From Gemmatimonadales bacterium (GTDB lineage Bacteria > Gemmatimonadota > Gemmatimonadetes > Palauibacterales > Palauibacteraceae): DNA of 5,407 nucleotides. Within the stretch, counting starts at the first letter, position 1. Each line of letters starts with the position of its first letter. The notes below the pieces were generated by a model. The model saw only the letters and a program-made list of their open reading frames with translations, did not search any database and was not told where the DNA came from. Position numbers and translations under genes: made by a program. The stretch is taken from the NCBI GenBank assembly GCA_030608825.1, contig JAUWDL010000118.1:1-5407 (forward strand), in the 5' to 3' direction. Positions 1 to 5,105 of this stretch are shown piece by piece.

Positions 1-28
1 CCTTCTGCGGCCTGACGGACGCGCCCGC

Positions 29-1372
29 CTACGCTGGGGCCGACGCCGCGGGAAGCTCTTCGGCCGACGAGGCTTCGGAGGCCAGCTCCGTCTGACGGCG
101 CCCGAGCCAGAACGCCACGAGCAGCCACACGCCGGCGAGTGTCACGGTCGCGAATGCGATGCCGACCATCGTCAGACCTAACCAGCCCATCAGGGCGTAG
201 GACCAGGCGCCGATCTGATCGCCGCTCCGGTAAACGAACGTGTCGATGAAGTTCTTGGCCTTGTACTTGTCCTCTCTCGGGAGCACGGTGTACAGCGTCT
301 CTCTCGTGGGCCGGGCCACCGCAAAGTTCGTTGATCGGCGCAGGACCTGGATCGTGGCGAGCACCGCGAGCGTGGGCATGAGCCCCAGGCCGGTGAAGCC
401 GATCATGACCATGATCGGGAGGATCGCCAATGTCACGGCCACGCCGAGCAGCTTAATGATCCTCCCGGTCAGGAAGAGCTGAGTCCCGACCGTGAGAATG
501 TTCACGAGCAGGTCGAGGCGGGCGAAGAACGAAGTGCGCACGGCCCGATCGTCGAACGTGGCGGCCACGATCTCGGCCTGCTGGAAGTAGAGAAACGTCG
601 CCGTGATCGTGTAGAGCAGCATGTAGGCGACGATGCCCAGCAGGTAGGGCGACCGCATCACGTGCGTGATCCCGGCCAGGAAGCTCCCTCCGATCGGTTC
701 CTCGCGATCGCCGCCCGCGGCGGCGGCTGAGTCGCCCGCGTCGCCGTTCGCGCCCGCCGATCCGACGGCCGCGGCAAGCGCCGGCGGCGCACCCCAAGCA
801 TCGCTGATCCGCGCCAGCCGCCTAACGGCCAGGACCCCGAGCTCGAGAAGAACGACCGAGATCAGAAGCAGGTTCACCGGCCCGACCGGACCCGCCAGCG
901 TGGCGGTGATCGCCGATCCCAGGATCCCGCCCAAGCTGCCACCGACCCCGATGAAGCCGAACAGCCGCTTCCCCTGCCTGATGTTGTAGGTGTCCGCCAT
1001 GAACGCCCAGAAGACGGACACGATGAAGAGGTTGAACACGCTGATCCAGACGAAGAACGCGCGCCCGACCCAGATGTTCTGGGCCTCCGTCGAGAACTTC
1101 AGGAGGACGAAGAAGATCAGCAGGTTGAGCATGAAGAAGCGGTAGGTGATCGACACAAAGCGCAGCCTGGGGAGCCTCGACACCAGCGCGGCGAACGGCG
1201 GGTGGAGCAGAAGCATGGCCACCAGGGTGCCGGTGAACAGCCAGGGCAGGTTCCGGACGCCGCCGGCTATCCCCATCTCCTCGCGGAGGGGCCGCAGGAT
1301 GTAGTAGGCGGAGAGGATGCAGAAGAAGTAGGCGCACGACCAGAGCAGAGCGCGGATCTCCTCCGGCCGCAC
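29..1372 (-). CDS. MFS transporter of the ATP/ADP translocase-like (NTT/TLC-type) family
   Basis: Integral inner-membrane protein of at least 447 residues with about 12 hydrophobic segments. What is seen: SAYYILRPLREEMG after the first helix (about residues 21-34), a FWAFMADTYNIRQGKRLFG block with a glycine-rich helix after it (121-152), an Ala/Gly-rich hydrophilic loop between the two halves (about 190-228), and ARPTRETLYTVLPREDKYKA with FIDTFVYRSGDQIGAW (353-390). I know these blocks from bacterial MFS proteins related to nucleotide exchangers. Free-living members have no proven substrate, so nucleotide transport should not be assumed. The GTG at 1372 is the first conventional start, but it has only a weak SD. 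Family members usually have about 10 or more residues before the VRPEE segment. A CTG at 1438 adds 22 residues and has GGGAGGA 8 nt upstream, so it is a strong alternative. Stop is TAG. Lies directly downstream of the SDR gene and is probably co-transcribed with it. Confidence 0.85.
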   Translation of the reverse strand: MRPEEIRALLWSCAYFFCILSAYYILRPLREEMGIAGGVRNLPWLFTGTLVAMLLLHPPFAALVSRLPRLRFVSITYRFFMLNLLIFFVLLKFSTEAQNIWVGRAFFVWISVFNLFIVSVFWAFMADTYNIRQGKRLFGFIGVGGSLGGILGSAITATLAGPVGPVNLLLISVVLLELGVLAVRRLARISDAWGAPPALAAAVGSAGANGDAGDSAAAAGGDREEPIGGSFLAGITHVMRSPYLLGIVAYMLLYTITATFLYFQQAEIVAATFDDRAVRTSFFARLDLLVNILTVGTQLFLTGRIIKLLGVAVTLAILPIMVMIGFTGLGLMPTLAVLATIQVLRRSTNFAVARPTRETLYTVLPREDKYKAKNFIDTFVYRSGDQIGAWSYALMGWLGLTMVGIAFATVTLAGVWLLVAFWLGRRQTELASEASSAEELPAASAPA

Positions 1373-1442
1373 CTCGACGATCCGCTGGAGGAGCCTCGTG
1401 AGGGCGCCGGGCTCTTCCTGCCTTGCCCCCTCGGTCAGCGGA

Positions 1443-2582
1443 TCAGTCCTCCCTGGCGTTCCAAGCCGTCAGAACCTTCGTCTCGAGCTCCGGCGGACAG
1501 CCCGCTCTCGGCTCCTCGCGCCGCTCGGCGGGCAGCGTCTTCCACCACGCGAGCGTGTCTCGAGCAGTGTCCGCCAGCGGACGGAAGGCCAGGCCCGCGG
1601 CGATCGCCTTCTCGCAGTTCACCTGGGCAAGGCCCGCAAACTCACCGGTCGACGGGACCCAAACGGTCATCTGCGCCCAGGGCTGCACCTCGTGCTCCTC
1701 CAGGAACTCAGCGCTCACCCAGGTGAACGTCGCATCCTCGTTCGTCACGGCACGGATCCCGTACAGCATCTCGGACATCGTCATCGGCGAAGCTGGGCCG
1801 GTCGCATTGTAGATCCCGGTGTGCCCTTCCTCGGCCAGGCGGATCATCCAGGCGCCGAGATCACGGCCGTCGACGAATTGCACGGGATCGGTCCCGTCGC
1901 CCGGAGCCATCACCTCGCCGCCCCGGTCGATGCGGACGGGCCAGTAGGTGAAGCGGTCGGTGGGATCCCAGGGGCCAACGATCAGACCTGGGCGCACGAT
2001 CGTGGCCCGTCCCGGGAAAGCCTTCTCCGCTTCCTGCTCGCACGCGGCCTTCATCGGGCCATAGGTCTCGCCCGTGATCTCCTCGACCGTGGGATCCTCC
2101 AGCACCCCCACGGGCGCGGCCTCATCCATGCCGGCGGTGGTGAAGTCAGCGAAGGCGGAGATCGAGGAGGTGAACATGTACAGGCCCGCCGAATCCTTGA
2201 GTAGCTGGGCCGACTGCTGCACCCAGCGCGGAATCGAGGCCGAGTTGTCGATCACGACGTCCCACTCGCCGCCCTCCAGGCTCGTTAGGTCGTCGTTCCG
2301 GTCTCCCACCAGCTTCTCGACGTCGGGGAAAAGCTCCGGGTTCGTGCGTCCACGGTTGAACAACGTCACGGTGTGTCCGCGCTTCAGGGCGTACTCAACC
2401 TGGTGAACGCCGAGAAAGCTCGTGCCGCCCAGGACGAGGATCCTGAGCGGGCTGCTCGCCCTCGGCACGGCCGGAGCGAAACCGGCCGCCGCCCGGGCGA
2501 AAGATCCGGGTGCGAGGGCTCCGAACGCGAGCGCGCCGCCCGCGCCCGCTGACAGCTGAATGAACTCGCGTCTGCTGGTCAT
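1443..2582 (-). CDS. Tat-exported NAD(P)-dependent epimerase/dehydratase-like protein (extended SDR)
   Basis: 379 residues. The N-terminus MTSRREFIQLS plus an Ala/Gly-rich stretch (residues 4-33) is a twin-arginine signal, with AxA-like cleavage choices near 29-33. The mature part opens with a Rossmann strand, RILVLGGTSFLG (47-58), then TLFNRGRT (73-80) after strand 2, where the Arg could favour NADP. TSSIS (138-142) and TYGPMK (173-178, YxxxK) supply the usual SDR catalytic Ser and Tyr/Lys. IVRPGLIVGPWDP (195-207) and PVQFVDGRDLG (233-243) are typical of the epimerase/dehydratase family. The substrate is unknown; nucleotide-sugar or isoflavone-reductase-like chemistry is possible. Tat export of a folded, cofactor-loaded SDR would place it in the periplasm. 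Start is ATG, with a purine-rich AGAGGAAGA rather far upstream. The nearest upstream element is the tRNA terminator, only 34 bp away, and no clear promoter of its own is visible. Confidence 0.85.
   Translation of the reverse strand: MTSRREFIQLSAGAGGALAFGALAPGSFARAAAGFAPAVPRASSPLRILVLGGTSFLGVHQVEYALKRGHTVTLFNRGRTNPELFPDVEKLVGDRNDDLTSLEGGEWDVVIDNSASIPRWVQQSAQLLKDSAGLYMFTSSISAFADFTTAGMDEAAPVGVLEDPTVEEITGETYGPMKAACEQEAEKAFPGRATIVRPGLIVGPWDPTDRFTYWPVRIDRGGEVMAPGDGTDPVQFVDGRDLGAWMIRLAEEGHTGIYNATGPASPMTMSEMLYGIRAVTNEDATFTWVSAEFLEEHEVQPWAQMTVWVPSTGEFAGLAQVNCEKAIAAGLAFRPLADTARDTLAWWKTLPAERREEPRAGCPPELETKVLTAWNARED
1447..1453 (-). promoter_or_regulatory. Shine-Dalgarno sequence inside the end of the SDR gene
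   Basis: GGGAGGA on the minus strand lies in the last codons of the SDR gene, 8 nt before an in-frame CTG at 1438-1436. It is the best ribosome-binding site near the transporter start and is 75 nt away from the GTG at 1372. It suggests that translation begins close to the SDR stop, by coupling, from a rare CTG codon. Confidence 0.45.
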
Positions 2583-2616
2583 GGCCGACTCGGGTCTTCC
2601 TCTCGGGACAGGTAGG

Positions 2617-2644
2617 AAAAAGCCCGGAGCCTAAGCTCGCGGGC
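2617..2644 (-). terminator. Intrinsic terminator of the tRNA array
   Basis: On the minus strand GCCCG, a bulged C and GAGC form the left arm. The loop is TTAG, and GCTC then CGGGC form the right arm, followed directly by TTTTT. That is 9 base pairs with one bulge and a U-tract, 7 nt after tRNA-Pro, a convincing Rho-independent terminator. It separates the array from the SDR gene, which starts 34 bp further on. Confidence 0.85.
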
Positions 2645-2650
2645 CAGGAG

Positions 2651-2724
2651 TCGGGGCGCCCGGATTTGAACCGGGGACCTCTGCGTCCCGAACGCAGCGC
2701 TCTACCGGACTGAGCCACGCCCCG
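2651..2724 (-). tRNA. tRNA-Pro (anticodon CGG)
   Basis: 74 nt, folded by hand. The acceptor is CGGGGCG/CGCCCCG (7 pairs, with the C1-G72 pair typical of bacterial tRNA-Pro). The D arm is GCTC/GAGC. The anticodon stem CTGCG/CGCAG encloses loop TTCGGGA with anticodon CGG. The T arm is CCCGG/CCGGG with loop TTCAAAT. The discriminator is A73. CCA is not encoded. It reads CCG codons and is the last gene of the array. Confidence 0.97.
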
Positions 2725-2729
2725 AATTG

Positions 2730-2749
2730 CAGGCGTCCGAAGACACCCG
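2730..2749 (-). other. UUCG-tetraloop hairpin in the Thr-Pro tRNA spacer
   Basis: On the minus strand CGGGTGTC, TTCG, GACGCCTG forms an 8-bp stem (two G-U pairs) closed by the exceptionally stable C(UUCG)G loop. It lies in the 42-nt spacer between tRNA-Thr and tRNA-Pro; the other spacers are only 12-14 nt. It is followed by CAATT, so it lacks a true U-tract. It may be a partial terminator or a processing or stability element. Confidence 0.6.
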
Positions 2750-2766
2750 AGCTACACCCGCGCGAG

Positions 2767-2838
2767 AGCCACCGGTCGGATTTGAACCGACGACCGCTCG
2801 ATTACGAATCGAGTGCTCTACCCCTGAGCTACGGTGGC
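2767..2838 (-). tRNA. tRNA-Thr (anticodon CGT)
   Basis: 72 nt. The acceptor is GCCACCG/CGGTGGC. The D arm is GCTC/GAGC with a 7-nt loop. The anticodon stem CTCGA/TCGAG encloses loop TTCGTAA with anticodon CGT. The T arm is GTCGG/CCGAC. G1-C72 and C2-G71 fit known threonine identity pairs. The discriminator is U73 rather than the A73 of the E. coli gene. CCA is not encoded. It reads ACG codons. Confidence 0.97.
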
Positions 2839-2852
2839 GCACGTCGTACCAG

Positions 2853-2926
2853 TGGAGCCGGCGGGACTCGAACCCGCGACCTCTTGAGTGCGATTCAAGC
2901 GCTCTCCCAGACTGAGCTACGGCCCC
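2853..2926 (-). tRNA. tRNA-Ala (anticodon CGC)
   Basis: 74 nt. The acceptor GGGGCCG/CGGCTCC contains a G3-U70 wobble pair, the classic alanine identity element. The D arm is GCTC/GAGC. The anticodon stem CTTGA/TCAAG encloses loop ATCGCAC with anticodon CGC. The T arm is GCGGG/CCCGC. The discriminator is A73. CCA is not encoded. It reads GCG codons. Confidence 0.97.
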
Positions 2927-2939
2927 TCGTGCGCTAGAG

Positions 2940-3014
2940 CGGGGCTGACGGGACTCGAACCCGCGACCTCCGGTGTGACAGACCGGCACTCTAACCAAAC
3001 TGAGCTACAGCCCC
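2940..3014 (-). tRNA. tRNA-Asp (anticodon GTC)
   Basis: 75 nt. The acceptor is GGGGCTG/CAGCCCC. The D arm is GCTC/GAGT. The anticodon stem CCGGT/ACCGG encloses loop CTGTCAC with anticodon GTC. The T arm is GCGGG/CCCGT with loop TTCGAGT. The discriminator is G73, as expected for aspartate. CCA is not encoded. It lies 12 nt after tRNA-Val and 13 nt before tRNA-Ala. Confidence 0.97.
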
Positions 3015-3026
3015 CAGGGGTTTTCA

Positions 3027-3100
<74 letters not shown>

Positions 3101-3109
3101 AAGAAACGC

Positions 3110-3142
3110 GCGAGCGGGACCCCGATCGAGGCGCCCGCTCGC
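3110..3142 (-). other. Leader hairpin of the tRNA transcript
   Basis: A perfect 9-bp inverted repeat, GCGAGCGGG (minus strand, 3142-3134) and CCCGCTCGC (3118-3110), with a 15-nt loop. It begins at about the predicted start of transcription and ends 9 nt before tRNA-Val, so it would form at the very 5' end of the primary transcript. It could be a processing feature or, as DNA, a binding site. The same CGAGCGGG core recurs at 3192-3199. Confidence 0.6.
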
Positions 3143-3150
3143 AACTTTTC

Positions 3151-3179
3151 AAGCTACCCGCTGCCTCTCGAACGGTCAA
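3151..3179 (-). promoter_or_regulatory. Sigma70-type promoter of the tRNA array
   Basis: On the minus strand the -35 is TTGACC (3179-3174, 5 of 6 consensus). After a 17-bp spacer the -10 is TAGCTT (3156-3151, 3 of 6). The predicted start is near 3145-3142, about 43 nt upstream of tRNA-Val. The strong -35, ideal spacing and position support it; the -10 is mediocre. Confidence 0.65.
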
Positions 3180-3180
3180 G

Positions 3181-3201
3181 ATAAACGCCCCCGAGCGGGC
3201 G
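3181..3201 (-). terminator. Possible weak terminator of the diheme cytochrome gene
   Basis: On the minus strand, 61 nt after the stop, CGCCC, a 6-nt loop and GGGCG form a 5-bp GC-only stem followed by TTTAT. An alternative hairpin, GGGCGC-TCCG-GCGCCC, lies just upstream and would exclude it. The stem is short and the U-tract imperfect, so this is only a candidate. It lies directly before the tRNA promoter. Confidence 0.3.
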
Positions 3202-3262
3202 CCGGAGCGCCCTGACCGTTACCCCACTCGAGGGCCAGGTTCCCGGCGAACGCTCGAGGCGG

Positions 3263-4021
3263 TCAGCCCCCGGCGCGACCCTGCAGGTAGCTCACGATCC
3301 GCTGCGTCTCCTCATCGTCCAACGGACGCACGTCCTGGAGCGCCGCGTTGGCTCGCATCCGGCCGACGACCTCCGGCCACTCGGCCGCGGTGTGCGCCCG
3401 CGGCGAGGGTATCTCGTGACAGGCACCGCACTGGAGCCGGAAAAAGTCGACCTCTTCTCCTTCACCCAACTCGCCCGGCTCCGCCACCGGCATCGCATGC
3501 TTCTGCATATACACCGTCATCTCGGCCAGCTCGTCCGGTGTCGGTACCGCAGCTGTCGCCATCCCCAGCACCACGTACTCACCCATCAGCCCCTCGGTAA
3601 GCGGTCCGCCGAGCCGCTCGTGCAGGGTGGAGGCACGCGTCTGCATACGTCGCATGAGCACAGGCCACTCAGCCGCCGAGTGCATCTGCGGGGCAGGAAG
3701 CCAGTGGCAGCGATCGCAGTAGGCGTCCACAAGCCCCGCTCCGCGCGATCCGGGCTCCGGAAGATCCTCCGCCTGGAAGGAGGAAGGCGGCAGGCCGACC
3801 CCGATGGAGCTGATCAGGCGCCATCTCTGCCCCCGCGACAGATCCGCGGTGGCACGGCCGCCGAGCTCGGCGAGAAGCGTGTCCATGGTCTCGAGCTCCA
3901 CGCCGGCCTGCGTCTGCGCTGGTTGCTCGGGTCGTGCACACGCCGCCATCCAGACGACGGCGAGCGTCATGAGAAGCGAGGTGGTTCTGCCCCGCTCGCG
4001 GCACTTCAGCGCTTCGATCAT
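3263..4021 (-). CDS. Diheme c-type cytochrome, predicted lipoprotein
   Basis: 252 residues, predicted periplasmic and membrane-anchored. A basic n-region and hydrophobic segment (residues 5-25) end in lipobox MAAC with Cys28. A Pro/Gln-rich linker follows. Two heme-binding sites are visible, CDRCH (102-106) and CGACH (198-202). Each is followed by an H-A-x-EWP-like segment and an RM dipeptide, with the Met exactly 20 residues after the heme His (M126, M222), a good axial-ligand candidate. The equal spacing indicates two duplicated cytochrome c modules. Each ends in an amphipathic segment, VYMQKHA and VSYLQGRA. I do not recognise a named family. It may carry electrons in the periplasm and, being divergent from actA, could serve alternative complex III; this is inference from position. 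The ATG start has GGGA 8 nt upstream. The stop is TGA. Confidence 0.85.
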   Translation of the reverse strand: MIEALKCRERGRTTSLLMTLAVVWMAACARPEQPAQTQAGVELETMDTLLAELGGRATADLSRGQRWRLISSIGVGLPPSSFQAEDLPEPGSRGAGLVDAYCDRCHWLPAPQMHSAAEWPVLMRRMQTRASTLHERLGGPLTEGLMGEYVVLGMATAAVPTPDELAEMTVYMQKHAMPVAEPGELGEGEEVDFFRLQCGACHEIPSPRAHTAAEWPEVVGRMRANAALQDVRPLDDEETQRIVSYLQGRAGG

Positions 4022-4040
4022 CGGAGTCTTCCCTGGTTAG

Positions 4041-4057
4041 ATGGCAGTCGATGCCAT
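4041..4057. repeat. Palindrome ATGGCA-N5-TGCCAT
   Basis: Perfect 6-bp inverted arms around 5 bp, 19 bp upstream of the diheme cytochrome start codon and next to the TTTTAAAT block. It has the size and placement of an operator over the transcription start, or of a 5'-UTR hairpin. No regulator is identifiable from it. Confidence 0.4.
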
Positions 4058-4088
4058 TTAAAACGATGCGACGACGGACGCCAGGCTG

Positions 4089-4121
4089 TCTGTCGGGAGA
4101 AGCCTCGCCAATCTGTCGGGA
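4089..4121. repeat. Direct repeat TCTGTCGGGA, two copies 23 bp apart
   Basis: Identical 10-mers at 4089-4098 and 4112-4121. A start-to-start distance of 23 bp is about two helical turns, which would place two bound proteins on one face of the DNA. It lies mid-gap between the two divergent cytochrome genes. Confidence 0.4.
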
Positions 4122-4237
4122 ATCGGTGGACAATCCGAAGCCGAAGGAACCCCGAGAGGCAGCCGTAGAGCCCCTTTTGAGGCGTGGCTTCGGCGTCTTG
4201 CATCCATCTCCGAGCGTGATACCTTGACCCGCGCCTC

Positions 4238-4267
4238 GGCCGGGCGGCACACCGAAGGCCGGGCGGC
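4238..4267. repeat. Direct repeat GGCCGGGCGGC, two copies 19 bp apart
   Basis: Identical 11-mers at 4238-4248 and 4257-4267, in the presumed 5' leader of actA. The sequence is simple GC-rich DNA, so chance or slippage could explain it. Confidence 0.3.
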
Positions 4268-4313
4268 GGCGCGGTTCGGCCGCACCATGCTACGACCTCA
4301 CGAAAAAGGCCGG

Positions 4314-5105
4314 ATGGGACGACGAACTGTCATAGCGGCCGCGACGCTCGGCCTGGTGGCCCTCGGGACGCTCGCCCTTACGCGGGGTGATCGGGCTGAG
4401 GCCGCCGCGTACTCATCCGCCGGCCGCGTCGACATCGCCTCCCAGGATGCCGGCGAAGCGCCTGCCGATGAAGAGCCTTCAGGGCAGGCCGCGGCGGGGC
4501 AGACCGCGACGGCCGAGTTCACGGCCCAGCAGGCGATCGACGCCTTCTATGCCGCCGCCCGCGGACCCGATCAACCGCTTCCGTTCAACCACCGGTTTCA
4601 TTCCGGCGAGCTCCAGATCGACTGCCTCTACTGCCACACGGGTACGGATGTGTCGCAGACGGGCGTCATGCCCCCTCTGGAGATCTGTATGGGATGCCAC
4701 CGGGTGGCGGGCTCCGGCCTGGAGCCGATAGAGGCTCTCCGCGGCATGTGGGACGCCGGAGCGGCGGTCGAATGGGACTGGGTCTACAAGCTCCCGGAGT
4801 TCGTCCAGTTCAACCACGCGCCTCATCTCCGGAACGCGGTGGAGTGCGAGGAGTGCCACGGTCCGGTCGAGGAGGAGATGGACCGCATCTACCAGTGGGC
4901 TCCCCTCACGATGGGGTGGTGCCTGGAGTGCCATCGAGAGCCCCCCGCCGAGACGGACGTCGCCACCGACCACGTCCTCTCGGAACGCTATCCACCCCCG
5001 GAGATGCCGGAGGGACGCCAGCTGAAGGGCCTGTACCCCATCCGAATCGACTCGGAGTTCGGCGCATCGCGCGGGCCGATCGACTGCCTGGCATGTCACT
5101 ACTGA
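4314..5105 (+). CDS. actA: Pentaheme cytochrome c subunit ActA of alternative complex III
   Basis: 263 residues from the ATG at 4314. ActA is the periplasmic multiheme subunit of alternative complex III, which oxidises quinol and passes electrons to cytochrome c or an oxidase. What is seen: an N-terminal signal or anchor (residues 2-22), an Ala/Glu-rich linker, FNHRFH (91-96), then CLYCH (104-108) and CMGCH (125-129). LPEFVQFNHAPH (160-171) leads to CEECH (178-182), PLTMGWCLECH carries the fourth heme (203-207) and CLACH (258-262) is two residues from the C-terminus (final H-Y). Five hemes and the blocks LPEFVxFNH and PLTMGWCxxCHR match ActA as I know it. The ATG at 4314 has AAAGG close upstream and starts just before the hydrophobic segment. 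ATG 4287 and TTG 4224 are in-frame alternatives that add uncharacteristic Arg-rich residues. The next ORF overlaps its stop codon. Confidence 0.85.
   Translation: MGRRTVIAAATLGLVALGTLALTRGDRAEAAAYSSAGRVDIASQDAGEAPADEEPSGQAAAGQTATAEFTAQQAIDAFYAAARGPDQPLPFNHRFHSGELQIDCLYCHTGTDVSQTGVMPPLEICMGCHRVAGSGLEPIEALRGMWDAGAAVEWDWVYKLPEFVQFNHAPHLRNAVECEECHGPVEEEMDRIYQWAPLTMGWCLECHREPPAETDVATDHVLSERYPPPEMPEGRQLKGLYPIRIDSEFGASRGPIDCLACHY

Larger units (their letters stand above)
4022..4313. promoter_or_regulatory. Divergent regulatory region between the diheme cytochrome gene and actA
   Basis: A 292-bp gap with no convincing gene. For the minus-strand gene, an AT-rich TTTTAAAT block (4064-4057) could supply a -10, with only a poor -35. 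For actA, TTGCAT (4198-4203), a 16-bp spacer and TACCTT (4220-4225) is a weak candidate promoter with a start near 4232. The gap also holds a short palindrome (4041-4057), a 10-bp direct repeat (4089-4098, 4112-4121), an 8-bp inverted repeat with a 43-nt loop (4135-4142, 4186-4193) and an 11-bp direct repeat (4238-4248, 4257-4267). Shared control of both genes is plausible but not shown. Confidence 0.4.

Noticed and set aside
1..28. Possible terminator or next gene after the transporter stop
   Set aside because: Only 28 bases are visible, with no hairpin plus T-run and no start with an SD, so nothing can be claimed.
700..800. GC-rich Ala/Gly codon run as a possible repeat or insertion
   Set aside because: It is the hydrophilic loop between the two halves of the transporter and stays in frame; low complexity is normal there.
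1398..2204. Plus-strand ORF of 268 codons
   Set aside because: It lies antisense to the well-supported SDR gene, is rich in Arg, Pro and His and has no recognisable domain; long shadow ORFs are common at this GC content.
2702..2998. Minus-strand ORF of 98 codons, and plus-strand ORFs at 2727-2915 and 2888-3073, in the tRNA region
   Set aside because: They are translations of tRNA genes; phrases such as GFEPTT and RRDSNPRPLECDS are well-known artefacts of reading tRNA genes as protein.
4037..4057. Six-codon reading frame (MASTAI) upstream of the diheme cytochrome gene, as a leader peptide
   Set aside because: It coincides with the palindrome, has no SD and no regulatory codon run; chance is enough to explain it.
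3392..4168. Plus-strand ORF of 258 codons
   Set aside because: It is antisense to the diheme cytochrome, has Arg/His-rich shadow composition and shows no domain.
4224..4313. TTG 4224 or ATG 4287 as the start of actA
   Set aside because: They add an Arg-rich stretch without family likeness, and no SD precedes them. The ATG at 4314 places a normal signal segment at the N-terminus. The ATG at 4287 is not excluded.
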